From the NCBI GenBank assembly GCA_964017125.1, contig OZ024902.1, positions 35,499,676 through 35,563,675 of the forward strand: a stretch of DNA of 64,000 bases, written 5' to 3'. The position numbers and the translations under genes are program-made. Shown in pieces: positions 34,800 through 47,149 of this stretch; the first letter of the stretch is position 1, and each line of letters begins with the position of its first letter. Source of the stretch: Flabesymbios commensalis (Eukaryota; Annelida; Polychaeta; Terebellida; Flabelligeridae). Under the pieces are notes generated by a model. It saw only the letters and a program-made list of their open reading frames with translations, had not been told where the DNA came from and ran no database searches.

Positions 34800-36107
34800 T
34801 TACAAATATAGGCTAATAGGGCAGATTAAGTAAATATCCTCAGTCAGAGGTGTGAATCTGAGACCTTGAGGGGGGGGGGGGGGGGTATTGTAAATCTGTG
34901 GGTCTTAATTTTAAATGCTTCCACTGCTACTACCCAGCTCCGGTTAACTCACCTGCCGAAACATCACATAAAAGTACAATATTGTATATTAGGGAACCAA
35001 AGATGGAATGCAACATCTTAATTGATCTAGTATACGTATAGCAAAAAGGCATACTTCTTTTCGGGTAAATTACAATATAAACTGGATATTGCGATCACCT
35101 GCTTCAATATAATATCACCTTATCTGCGGCGTTCGCTGGGCGAAGATCATTTTGTAAAATAATTAGGTGCATTGTAATGAACAATATCGGAAAATACAAA
35201 TATTTTCCTACATTCACGACGGACCTATAATGATTCCCAACCGTCGTTTCACCTTGAAATTGTGCATTTTTTGCCCATGATCTTGGCATTTGATCATAGC
35301 ATCTAATCGCATAAATCTACTCCATGATAAAAAAATATTATAAAATTAATATTTACTTATTATTTAAAAAAATAATATAAAATTAATATTTACCTAGCCC
35401 AAAGAAGGTTTTTTTGGGGGACTCAACTATCAGCTGGACTTTTAAAAATGTCTCAAAACACGACCCCTGATCTACATACATGTTTGTCATTCAGTCTATT
35501 TTAGTACCAGAAAGTATATGATTTATCAACCTTGAATAATTTTGTCTGCAATTAACTAACATACTTTCTAAATCATTAGATCATTTAGATGTGAGAAAAT
35601 TTGTCAAATGTAAGAAGATCAGTTTAACAATTAATTTAGGAATAAGCACAAGAGGTGGCTTTTTTGACCTACAATTATTAGTTGACAGGCAGGCAATATG
35701 ACTTATTTTATTTGATAAGATGTCTTGGGACACACACTAGCAGTGCCCAGACATTTTAACATACTTGGAAAAAATTAAATCGTGTTGAGTTTTTTTTTTG
35801 TTAAGTATACATAATGTAAAAGTTATCAAAGACAATAAATGTAAAGGTTTTCATATAAAATTATATAATACAACTTTCAAAATTCAAGTCGGTGGGTCGT
35901 CATGATTTGCTGAGTAGACATTGTTGGCCCACCCGCATACACATCATTGTCAACGTCTACAGGAGTGGGGTCCGCCTCAATATAAATATTGTGGTTCAGT
36001 GAAGCAAAACAACCCAGTTGCTTCAAGTAATGAATATAGTTTAACATGATAGCGGATTCATGAGCTTGTGACTATAGTACCCAACCGGTTGCAATGGGGG
36101 TTTTTTC
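34800..36107. other. Mostly featureless stretch right of the palindromic MITE
   Basis: Contains a G run (34870-34886) and the doubtful signal-peptide exon (35119-35289). The rest shows no gene-like signal. Confidence 0.4.
35119..35289 (-). CDS. Possible signal-peptide exon of the sushi gene
   Basis: A 57-codon minus-strand open stretch starts with ATG and ends at AAG|GTGATA. It holds a hydrophobic run (YLYFPILFITMHLIILQ) followed by RPANAADK, with an AxA-type signal peptidase site. The N-region is long, about 28 residues. The exon ends in phase 0, whereas the sushi exon needs phase 1, so at least one further exon would be required. Position upstream of the sushi exons and the signal-like profile are the only support. 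Confidence 0.2.
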
Positions 36108-36285
36108 GTGCACATTCTGTGAAACGCAGTGACGTCGACGGAAACAAATTTGAATGGCAACTCCGTGAAAACAATGGTATATAAGACCCCTTCCCCCTTA
36201 CTCCATTGTATTAGATGGCTCGGTGAAAACAAAGGAGGTCAAGACTATTGCTTTTCACAGAATCACAATAGACAGCACAAGACAC
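36108..36285. mobile_element. TIR element, relative of 22528-22730
   Basis: TTCTGTGAAACGCAGTGACG at the left and CTTTTCACAGAAT at the right, with GTTTTCACNGAG-type inner repeats. Non-coding. Confidence 0.65.
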
Positions 36286-36990
36286 TCAATGCCTCTGAAA
36301 TCACAGTTTTGAGCGCTGTATCTGAGCAGAGATCAACATTTTGTCAAGTCTTGATTCACACCAAGTGCACATGCTAACCGACAAAGCGGGGCCATTGCGA
36401 CAGGCTAGTAAAGATAGGATTCAAAAAAAAATGTGGCATGCCACAAATGAGCGTGTGCTTGGTATATGGCCACAATGTAATGTAATTTTGAATGGGGCTG
36501 CGGAAGAGACAATTTGTGCGGCATGGGGAACTCCAGAATGATGTCGAATATAAGGAAGGGGATATCGTATTTTCGGGGTTAAGTATATTATTCCACCCAC
36601 TAATTAAAAAAAATAAAAGACTGAGGTGATTAGCTGCTCTCGACATGTGTGACAGGGTGAACCATTAAAATGATTTTTTTTACTAAAAGTGAAGAGTAAG
36701 CATTTGTACTGTATATAAGTAATCATGCATTCACATGGTAAATACTGTATACATCCTACGCTTTCTGCATTTGGTGTATCCTAGCTTTAGATTCGAAGAC
36801 GAAGGTATTATTATTGTGAAAGTCACATATGCTGCAAGTGCTGTAAGACACATATGACCAAGTGAATAGGTGAGAATATTACACCAGCAATGCAATATAT
36901 GGTGCATGACTAGACGAGATGAGTCGTTGTGATATGTATCAGACCCGACACTTTGCTGCATTAACCTTGCATAGTCTCGTTGTAAATCGT
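36286..36990. other. Region after the PIGB stop codon
   Basis: Includes the PIGB 3' UTR on the minus strand; no clear AATAAA found. Short frames on either strand are not supported. Confidence 0.4.
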
Positions 36991-39900
36991 TCATATCGAA
37001 TTCAAATATTCTTTCAATTCTTTAGCACGTTTATGTTCGTTTTTTTCTTTAATCCAGCTCCTCTTGCACATAATAATAAAATGTGTCCCCATTCTGGGTC
37101 CATCTGGAAGATGTGTATGAAATATTCTAGCACACTCCTGATAATTGTACTCCTCAAAATAACCAGACAGCGTAGGATGAAGTACACTGTACATAACCAG
37201 ATGCGTAGGCATATGGTCATATAGTCCAGTCAAGTTTTTCTCAATCCAATTTAGTGGATCATTATAGAAAAGTTCAGCTTCACATTGCTCACCGGGTAGC
37301 AATACAGAAGGTGGATAGCAAAGTAGCATCTCCATGCTGATGTTCTTGTGCAAATGGCTGCAATAAAAAGGTTCGTTTAGAAATAAGTACAACACATATA
37401 TTGCCTTCTATAAGCACTAAACTAATTACACATAGAGCAGTTAAATAAAATAATATAATCTTCAGAAGACCATAAAAAACATGTCGTCAATTAGCCCGAG
37501 CGACGGGAACAGTATCCATGATCTAATAGTCATACAATAAATTTGAATATGAAAATAGTTTATACATTCAGTAAGGAGATCCATTCATTGAGAATTCCCC
37601 ATATATTTACTTTTCTTTCCTATTTTTAGAAAGTAATATGCCTGGAAGTAATAATGAAAATTATAATCAAATATTCTAACTGCAACTTGCAGGCTACATT
37701 AAGTCAGGTCAGTGATTTACATGAAGAAATGTAAAAAGAGCATTGTACACTTTGTTACTTAAACAATATCTGTGATAATATAATAAATTTATTTCCTAGT
37801 TTGCTTTGAGTAGGGTTTCGTAATATTGTAAAGTTGAACTTCAAAGAATGATCATTAAAAAGTTGAAAGTGAAAAACGTGAAGAACGGGCTTAGTGGGTT
37901 GATTTTTTTGTGAAAGGGGTAAGGCAACGAGTAACAATTTTCTACATGTAATCTTATATTTTAGGCTGGTGGCAAAATTGAAAAATACAGGAAACATAGG
38001 CCTACATTCAACTTGTAGTGTATGATTTGTGGTGTATGATGAAGAAAGCTTACATGCAATTTTTAAATCAACTTATCTTAGGGTTCAACATATAATAATT
38101 TATTCCACTGCAAAATCTACTGCAAATCTCAAATTTCGAATGTTTACATTTTGAATTTTTACATTCGAACAATATATTTGTTACCTATATTATGGTGTTG
38201 AGTGACCAGACATCAAAAATAACACTTTTATGGTAACATTATGCTGGTGTTTTGTAAAATCATAAAGTACTACTCATTTTCACATTCAAACAATGACAAA
38301 TAATTTTGTTACCTATAATATGGTGTTGAGTGACCAGACATCAAAAATAACACTTTCATGGTCTCATTATGCTGATGTTTTGTATCCTCATAAAGAAAGT
38401 TAGAAACGTCAACTGGCCCTCTCTGGTGGATCAATCCAAAATACAGAGCAAGTGGAATATTTAATATGACAAGTAGATAGACTACCAGCCTCTTACGAAC
38501 ACTAATTTTGTTCTTCTTTGCAGCGGCGAGGTGGTCATTTATCTGTGAACAACACATTTATGTGATCAATATATGCACAAAAAAAAACATTTTACAAGTA
38601 TAAAGAATTATTTTTAATAACCCGATACTATAAAACATTATATACATAAAAAGTGATAATTCGCATGGAAAACAGTATGGAATATCTTGACACCCTCAGG
38701 GCTACGGAAAAGTGTACAATACCTATAGAGTGGTTTCAGAAAAATAGTCTTAAAAGGAGAAAATCAGTTGAGTAATAAATAATTCAAGTAAGACTGAATG
38801 TCATTCAAAGCCTTTTGGGGCCAAAATATAAACTGACCATAATGAAAATTTTCACCAAGGGGCATCAGCAGAGATTATCTAATTTAAATAGATATTTTGA
38901 TTTACATTTATAAAAATGTGAGCATCAAATAGTGACTTCCCAATTTTCAAAACTAAATACTGGTATACCGTTACCCGTCTGAATTTGTTTATGAATGAGA
39001 ATAAAAGAGTAAACCTTTTCTTCTGTATCACTTTGTTGTTCGTTTGAATTAATTTGTTTGTCATCACTTTCTTCCTCTTCAGTCTCATCCTCCTCAGTAC
39101 AGTGATTTAGGAAGCCACCACACACATGCATTGTAAGTGGCAATATTGGATACAGAAAACGGAAATCCTTATGTGCCAATAAACTGAAATAAAAAAATAC
39201 AAAAAATTACATTATCTACAATGACCTAACTTTATACACATTATACACGTACCGGTACATACTTACTTACTTTGAAGGGTAGTACTTACAAGACGACAAA
39301 CAAAATTCCCTGTTGTTATTTGGCTATGTTTAATACCATAGAAACTGATAGTTTGAATATTATTGTAACTACACATATAAGCATTATACTGACCTGTAGA
39401 AGAAAGTAGTCCAGAAAATAAGTGTGACAACTACTGCATTCATGGATCTTCTAATGCCAAGCATGAAAATAAATAAGTGTGGACCAAGCAAGATAGGAAC
39501 ACCCACAGTAAGATACCAATGCCAAGGATGGCTGCCATAGAATTCACTTTGTCCAGACAAAAAATTAAATTTGAAGAAGTTGTAGTGGACATTAACCCAG
39601 TGTCCATAAAATATACGATCCAGAAGAGATGACACGGCCAGCACCAATAATCTAAACAGATAATAATATTAATAAGCAGATGTAACAGTAACTGTCTTCT
39701 ATTCTCAATCTTATTTGTTTCACATTAAGACTAGTATAAATTGTGTAGTTAAATAAGGCCGGATCCATGTTTCAGACCGGAGTTTTGTACAGGATTGAAT
39801 TCAAGAGCTGTCATAATATGTGTAATGTGAAGACAGTCATATATATAACATACCGGTAAATCTGTTTATACTGGCGCAGCACCAGTACTAGTAGTGAAAG

Positions 39901-42900
39901 GGTGAACTTTTATTGATACAGTGTTTCTGGCTCTGAAAAAAGTTGGAGTCAGACAATATTAAGATTCTGACTCCAAACCTGGAGTTGGAGTCAGCATGCA
40001 GGCGCAGCAAAAGGCCGCCGAAGGCAATCGCAACTCCAGGAGGTCCGGGGGCATGCCCCACCGGGAATTTTTTGTTTCAGAGAAGGCTTCAAGTGTCTTC
40101 TAGTGATATCTAAAGGTACATTTCAAGCTTTGAAAAACTCATTTTTCATTAATTTTTTTCTTGATATTTATTATTGTCGCAGAATGGAATGTTTTTTCGT
40201 CAGAGGGGGAAGGTTGTGGTCAATTTTAACATGACGACAGATCAGAAACACTATGATACAATGTTTGGATTATAAAAAGGTGAAAAAGATTTAAAAAAGG
40301 TGATATATGCCCTAGTACATGTATCATCATTCGCCTTTGACTGTACTAGTATTGTCATGTATGTATGTATGTATGTATGTATCTACAAATAAAAAAGCAA
40401 CAAATAAATGTATTGCTGTTTGCAACTTTTTGAAAATAAATCACAGTCAATGTGACAATAATTTATATTTATAATTATATTAGTTAAAACAAGAACACCA
40501 CTCTATGCCTGTTTCTGGTTATAGTTATTCCCCAGTGGGTTCTATTTCTGTAATCATGGTAATACACATGGCTCCTTCAGGGTACTTATTTGCCTGTTGT
40601 TGGTACACAGTGGACTACTCCTTCAAATATGCCATCAATATAAAATAATGTGTTTCAAAAATACATCACTCATTACCCCTTTTCAGCAAAGTTCTTCAAT
40701 ATTTTCCAAGGAGAATGACGGTTCATCCACAGTTGCCACAGACACATTGGCATCCACAGGATTGCAGCAGTTGGTCTGATAACCACAGCTAATCCCACCA
40801 GGGTCACATATTTCCACTGTGCTTTACTGTGAACAATAAATAAACATAAATAATGTACTAATTGTATACATGTCGCATAATAATATTAGGTACCAGTACG
40901 TAATTATGTAAAAATAATGTGCCAGAAATATAAACAATCCTTCAACTGATATCATGATACTCAGAATGGCCTTAATTTCACTCATCAGTACACCCTTTCA
41001 AGCCTGAATTTACCATTGTCATCTTCATCCACTACAAGCCGCGAATTGCTGTCGCAATTCTCGACTTGTAGTGGATTAGGATGATTTGAAGTGAGTGAAA
41101 AATTAAAGAAAATGACCATGTATTGGTAAACCAGTTTCATGGAAATTTTCATAAAAAAAAACCTGAGTTTTAGGAAAATTAAATCTGTTCAGGGATGTAA
41201 AATGATGCTTTAATGCATCGTGAGGGCTTAAAGGGTTAAAAGACAGAATAAGTGGAAAAAACACTGGTTGGAAGAGAGGATTTAAAACGTCATGGTGTAC
41301 GCTAAATACACTGGCCAGTCCTCTACATAACTTAATCACAATAACTACAGTAGACAGGCAGAACTTCCTCTAGAATTTATTCTTCCCATTTGAAATATGC
41401 TTATGGAAGGTAAATAAATCTAATAGCGGTGTTCTAGATCTGTGATTCAGAAGGGGCATGGCGCCACACATCATTAGGGGTGCATAATCATGCACAGCAG
41501 ACACCCGAACTAGGAATTTCCACTAACCCCTTCCCCCCTCCTGTTAACCCTTGTGCTGCTGGAGCCGTATATATACAGTTTTAAACAATTTTCAGACCCA
41601 AAAAAACCCACTGAAATCCACAAAATAGCTGGGGATAGATGCTTTAGGTGATGTCTATTTTTCATAAAAAATATTATTTGCCATTTGAATCTGAAAATTG
41701 TATTAAATAGCGATTCAGCTTCAAATGAATGGAAAATAGCGTAAGGATTAGGATTACAAAGGAAACTCAGAAGTCTCAACTGCACATGTAAACATTGTCA
41801 GGGATGACCACTATGTACACACCCATATCAGGAATTACAGCTGTTCTAATACTTACAGATTTAATCAGCCACAATGTCCTGGGTGAAAATGAATGTAACA
41901 GGACAAAAATTCAAAGGGGCATAGCACCTTCTAATTATTTCGAAGGGCAGTTATAAAGGGAAACAAGGCACATGGCACAGCACTATGTTAGAAACAGCTA
42001 GATAAAACACTGAATAGTTGAAAAATAGGCTTACCGTCGACAATGAGGCCAGGGAAAGTGGTAAAGCGCTACTGTGGTGAGTACTGTCTCCATGGAATTA
42101 CTTAGCGTACGTGTTGAGCAATAGAAAGAAAACCATGAAGTCAGCTGACATAATAAAGTCCATTGTGCAACAGCTTCACCAGAAAGCTTCTTTGACCATT
42201 TGTACAAGTATAAATCACCTATTGCTGAACAACACGCCTGAAGTAAGTTTGGCAATTTCACCTGCAAAACAAACATCATCCTCGATGGATGAACAGACTT
42301 GTTTATTCGACATTATAATAAACAGAAATACAATTTATTTAACATGTAGGATGATTTGTCGGGAGACCCCTATTAAGACACTATGTGTCGCTCTCATAGG
42401 GGCCACACTGTATAAATAATCATGATGATATTAATTTCATTCGAATAAAGTACGTAATACAATAGTTTATGCAAAATCGAGAAAACAACAACTTTCAAAT
42501 CTGCAACACAATCGACCCGTTTTTAACTCATCCAGCAGCATGGGACCCTTAGACAAAATCAGTTCACCATCTATGGAGCTAGCCCAACACCGAACCGGCA
42601 TCGGCCAAACACCGCGAGCATACTGGGTTCTGACAGCCTTCATGCACCTATATATGTCTACATTCCAGAGAAAGCAAAGACGACGAGCCAATGCTAGCTC
42701 GATATCGGTCCACAGTATAAGACGGTGGCTCAACATCAAACCAGCATCGACCAAACTTTCGTGTTCATCGCTTCGTAAATGACAGAAAACATTCGACAAA
42801 TACAATAACGTCGACCCAAAGGATGGAAAATGCAGGCCCACCGTCTACCACGCTGGTCCAGCACTAGCCCAACACAGAACCGTCCCCGGAGTCTACCAGG

Positions 42901-45236
42901 CAGCTCACAATGGTAAACAACGTACAGTTTGATATGCAAATACATGTATGTATATACATGCGCACAATAACTGCTATACACTCTAAACAATATAAAGTGA
43001 TTAAATGAGCACAAGCTGCCATGGGGGTCAGAGTTTCCGCCAGGAATGTTTGAAGGGGGGGTCCTAATGGGGTGGGGGGTCTGGGGAAGCTTTCCCTATC
43101 ATGGTCACCTATAAGCAGATGATGGACAGTACAGTACACCAGGTAATTTATCATCTGTCGCTGCAGATGAAGAATTATCTACTGGTTGAGTATTGTATAC
43201 TGATAGCTCTCTAGTATTATATAATTCCCTTGTTATGAAAGGGTGTATGAGTATCTGCCCCTTTGTGAAGTGTCAGATACACCCTTTCATAGCCAAGGGG
43301 ACGACATACTGATATAGTATTTAAAAAAAATAACTGTATAGCAATTTGATGCAAGTCGAATGGGATATAGATATCTGTGAAACCAATAAGTTAGCCCACC
43401 ATTAGAATTCTGTAATCTAAATGCAAAACTTCCAGTGTCTTAAACAGGGCAGCAAAAATAGATGGGTAGAGATAGCTTCGAATTCCCTCTCTCCACTCCC
43501 AAGTCAGGAAGCCATATCTGAGTATAGTCAAGGAAAGTTTATGTGATTTGTGAAATTAAAGTCCCAACATATATCAGTTTTTCAAGCTTGAAGGCATATT
43601 TTATTTTATAACAGATGGTTGTATAGGTGCTAATAAAAACACAGAATGTCTACTACACGTCAGTGCCTTAACTTGAAAAACATCTTCAGTTCACTTTTCG
43701 GCTACGCCACTGACACTCACAATGAATTCTGCTTGGATATATATATATATATATAACTAATAATATATATATAATATACATCCAGTACAGACACACAGAC
43801 AAAGGGGAAATCTAGGTCATTCGCTTTTCTCCAAAATGGCAAAGGGACAAGTAAACCAAACCCTTAAACAGCTAAAATAAATAATATAAATTTTCACCAA
43901 CTTGAGGTTGTGTCTCGCTACCGCGACCCACAACTTCAAGTGGGTGAAAATTATATTATTTTTATTTCAATTTCAGATTAAACATTTCATGATGTTTGCA
44001 CACATATTTTGTTCCCATGAACGGCAATCTACTCGGCTAATAAGATGGATTAAAAACGACTGCAGTCACAATTAGCGGGTTGAGGGCTAATACATAGTTA
44101 TTAAAACCAAAAAAAAAAATTAGTCAAAGTCAGTATTTGCGCCTGTGACTGATTGTTCAACATGATTCATAGATCTGTCAGTCAATCTAAAGCCTGTTAA
44201 AAGGATACCCAAAGGCCATGTTATGTGCCACTTCAACAGACTGCCAGTATTCATCAGGCTGGAACTGTGTCTGGATTGTGAGAGCATTGAGTGCACGATA
44301 AGCCAGAAGAGCTAGCAGTAATGTAATATCTGAAGACAGCAACAGACGTAGCATTGGTGATGCTGGAATTACATTCTCGGTTGGGGCATCACAATCTTCT
44401 TGGTCACTGCCCAGGTTATTGTCGTCATTGTGGTAACATTTGTGTCTGAAATATATATTGTATTATACAATTTGTATGTTATATATATTGTATAGAAGGA
44501 TAATTATATTGATAATTCTGAGATACATACATGTGGCATATTCTCACATCATCGTTTTTTCTTAGCTGCTTAGTCGGAAAAGGCTGAAAATCATGTAGCA
44601 TGATGCACACCCTTTATACATATTACCATGATTACACTAGCCTCGCTTTATTGGGTGGAGATACATTCTCTGAAATTATCATTTAAAAAAAAATATAACA
44701 TAGAGTTTACCAGCCCTGTAGTCCGACAAAGATTTTTTCTAATTTTATCGCCTGCATACATGTAGAAGTTTGAGATTTAACAGTTTTTTACAGTTGTCCG
44801 AGCTATGGGGGTGTTGCACACACGGTGAAAAAGTTCAAGCAAACAGTTGAATATTAAGGAGCGGAGTATGCATAGAAACGTCTGCTGCAATGCCAATTAT
44901 TATGAAACAGCCTTTATATTTGAACTTGACTAAGTTAGACCCATGATCATTTTTTTATATCCACCAATCTTTATATTATTTTTATTGTGTACATGCTCAG
45001 AATTAAAAGGATGTGGCAAATATCTGTTTTGGACATCACTCCATATGCTTCAGGTATAGGCCTACATGGCCTTTTTCACTACCTGCAACAGGGCACAACT
45101 TATACTAAATTACGTAAATGGCAGTCACTTTGGTGACCTTACCTTAAAGCATTTGGTAAATCACCATCTGGTAGGACTCTTCGCCTTCGCCGTCGAATTG
45201 TCACGGAACTTTTACTTTCTCTTGCCATCACTAATT
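36991..45236 (-). CDS. PIGB: GPI mannosyltransferase 3 (PIG-B), 9 coding exons
   Basis: Minus-strand exons: 45236-45143 (ATG at 45228), 44445-44209, 43517-43400, 42261-42035, 40826-40677, 39651-39394, 39183-39015, 38542-38313, 37357-36991 (stop included). All phases agree and give 613 residues; human PIGB is about 554. It is the ER-membrane GT22 mannosyltransferase that adds the third mannose to the GPI anchor precursor. Diagnostic motifs are FQPDEYWQSVEVAH (GT22 acidic motif, exon 2), YGFLTWEW (exon 3), STRTLSNSMETVL (exon 4), VIRPTAAILW (exon 5), DRIFYGHW and FYGSHPWHWY (exon 6), AHKDFRFLYPILP (exon 7), LIHQRGPVDV and SGHSTPYY (exon 8), NDPLNWIE and IFHTHLPDG (exon 9). Several hydrophobic membrane segments alternate with loops. 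The excess length includes an acidic loop of about 35 residues (TEEDETEEEESDD onward) at the end of exon 7. The exon 2 donor (GG|GTATCC) is weak but is the only one that keeps frame. Confidence 0.95.
38161..38267 (-). pseudogene. Partial tandem duplicate of PIGB exon 8
   Basis: This intronic stretch repeats the 3' half of PIGB exon 8 with its donor (original at about 38282-38395). It still reads VLFLMSGHSTP, but then has an in-frame TAA where the real exon has a tyrosine codon. The donor TATAG|GTAACA is kept. Acceptor and 5' half are absent, so it is probably a non-functional exon fragment. Confidence 0.8.
39919..40252. mobile_element. TIR element with CAGTGTTTCTGG ends
   Basis: Starts CAGTGTTTCTGGCTCTGAAA and ends GATCAGAAACACT. 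The GC-rich centre (GCAAAAGGCCGCCGAAGG) differs from the surrounding AT-rich intron. PIGB intron 5. Confidence 0.65.
40988..41239. mobile_element. Hairpin-bearing MITE, CATCCACTACAAG family (inverted copy)
   Basis: Reads ACCCTTTCAAGCCTGAATTT at the left and GAGGGCTTAAAGGGTT at the right, with the same internal hairpin. PIGB intron 4. Confidence 0.75.
42550..42900. repeat. Degraded cluster of CCCAGCAAACA-family sequence in PIGB intron 3
   Basis: Repeated fragments such as GCCCAACACCGAACCGGCAT, GGCTCAACATCAAACCAGC and ACCGTCTACCACGCTGG resemble the palindromic MITE arms. They follow one another without clean ends. Confidence 0.4.
43231..43310. mobile_element. Short palindrome, GGGTGTATCTGCCACTT family
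   Basis: TATGAAAGGGTGTATGAGTA ... CAGATACACCCTTTCATA; one arm holds a short extra GAGTA-type insert. PIGB intron 3. Confidence 0.7.
43858..44093. mobile_element. MITE with ACTTGAAGTTGTG hairpin
   Basis: Outer ends AACCCTTAAACAGCTA / TAGCGGGTTGAGGGCTA and the same inner hairpin as 33603-33846. PIGB intron 2. Confidence 0.65.
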
Positions 45237-45281
45237 CTACATAAAAAAACGAACAAAGAGTCATGCGATCTATCAGTTATA

Positions 45282-46699
45282 CAGTAAAACCTGTCAATAC
45301 CGGAATGCCTTGGGGAAACTTTTATTCCGGTTTGGACAGGTTCCGGTTTAGAGAGGGTTTTTGCTTTCGGAGAGGAACAAACAAGGATAACTTGTACGAT
45401 TGACATGAGGGCTATAATTCAGGATGTGTCGTCGGTAAGTCTACAAATGATAGGTGGATGTATGCAAATAAATAGATATAATAAAATCCACAATTTTTTT
45501 AAGATGTTTTATTATATTCAAATAATAAGCATATAATCATCAATTCTTGCATTATTTTTTCAAGCATGATTCATATATAAAACACATAATACAGCTAAGT
45601 ATAAATAGATTAGTGAATCTAGTACCGGGTATGCATATTGTGTCCGTGATAATTTATCATTTTTTGTAATTGTGTGTCACATATTTCACACACGTAGCGC
45701 ATTTGTCATTTTATAAACATTGATTGTTTAGTGCCTAATCTAAAATAACATTACATTCTTGTAATCGTCCGTCACACATTTCAAACAAGGAGCACATTTG
45801 CTAACACCTACATCAGTCCGTTTAAATATCAAAGCGGTAGTAGAAGTTGTGCTTTCGCTACGGAGTTAATCATATTGCAGCAGTTTTATTTTTTTAACTG
45901 TTTCATGACGACAACATTTGTTTTTTTGGTAACTTTTATATATTTTTCTGTAATGTATGACGCTGGACTAAATGCTCCGATACTGTATAATTATGTCATT
46001 TAATACAATATTAATGCCTTGACTAAGAGTTAAAAATAATATAGGTATAATCGAGCCATGAAAGAATAAAACAAATGTTTTTATATTTTACCTACCGTTA
46101 TTTATTTATTTACTGGGCCATTAAATATCACAAACAGAATAAATTTATCCAAAAACACAGTCTATTGTATGTGAGAATTATTGTTTAATGCACTGATATG
46201 TTTATGAATTCATACGACCTTTTAATATTTTATAAGTCAAACATTTTGTTACAATATTTTACTAACCAATTATTTTATTAATCTATTATGTTGTTAAAAT
46301 ATCTTACCAGTCTCAAAGTAAAAGCGCTATAATAGTTCCTCTAACGGGAAGAAGGTGTTACCAACACTAACTTCGCGTCTTCCCCATTGCATAACCAGAT
46401 AACAAGCAGAATGAACATTACTTCACCTGCCGCCACCTGTTTAACCCTTAGTGCACCGCATGCGATTTTAAAAAAATCTATAAAAAAAAACAATTCCGGT
46501 TTGGACAGGTGAAATACAATACAATTTATGCATTTGGGGAAAATAATGAGTCCGGTATTCGGAGTAGACAGGTTCCGGTTTGGAGAGGGTTAATTAGTAT
46601 TGTTTTGAGTGTAATTATTTCGGGACCAAATAATTATTACGTTATAGGTATAGACATGATTCCGGTTTGCACAGGGTCCGGTATGTACAGGTTGCACTG
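45282..46699. mobile_element. pogo/Tigger-like non-autonomous element
   Basis: Left end CAGTAAAACCTGTCAATACC, right end (reversed) CAGTGCAACCTGTACATACC, both flanked by TA. Subterminal repeats of the CCGGTTTGGACAGGTTCCGG type recur at both sides. No transposase frame. It lies 54 bp upstream of the PIGB start codon. Confidence 0.85.
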
Positions 46700-47149
46700 T
46701 ATATGAGAATGAAGTAAACTGTAACACAAACATGAATTCCAGTAAAGCTTTTAATTACTATAATATTATTATAAATAATTAATAATAAAAAAATTATAAA
46801 TTAAACCATTTTAGGTACAGTATTGGTATAAGAGAATGATCCCAAACTGGATAATAAGTTATTTGTAGAATTTTTTTGTAAAAATGTAAATTATAGTTAC
46901 TCAAATTCATGATCAATACTTCATGCCCTAGCCAGGGTTACCGTGATACTTAAAGCCATTTATCATAGCTAATGTATTTATTTTTGAGGTAGTGTGACCC
47001 GAGCTTGCGTCAGCATTGAAATAAATCAGACAAGTACGGCCGATCAGCGCTACACATAGCCTACAAGTCATATCTAAAAAAATAATTGATGGCAGGACCC
47101 CTCAGCCGTAGCCTCTGTCCATCAATATCAAGAAATATAATTTTATGCA

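Noticed and set aside
36991-37395. Open frame continuing upstream of PIGB exon 9 past 37357
   Set aside because: The in-frame extension is intron; a TTTTTATTGCAG acceptor at 37358 and phase agreement with exon 8 set the exon start.
42467-43154. Minus-strand frames of 92-124 codons in PIGB intron 3
   Set aside because: They run through degraded MITE sequence, and the PIGB exons on either side join without them.
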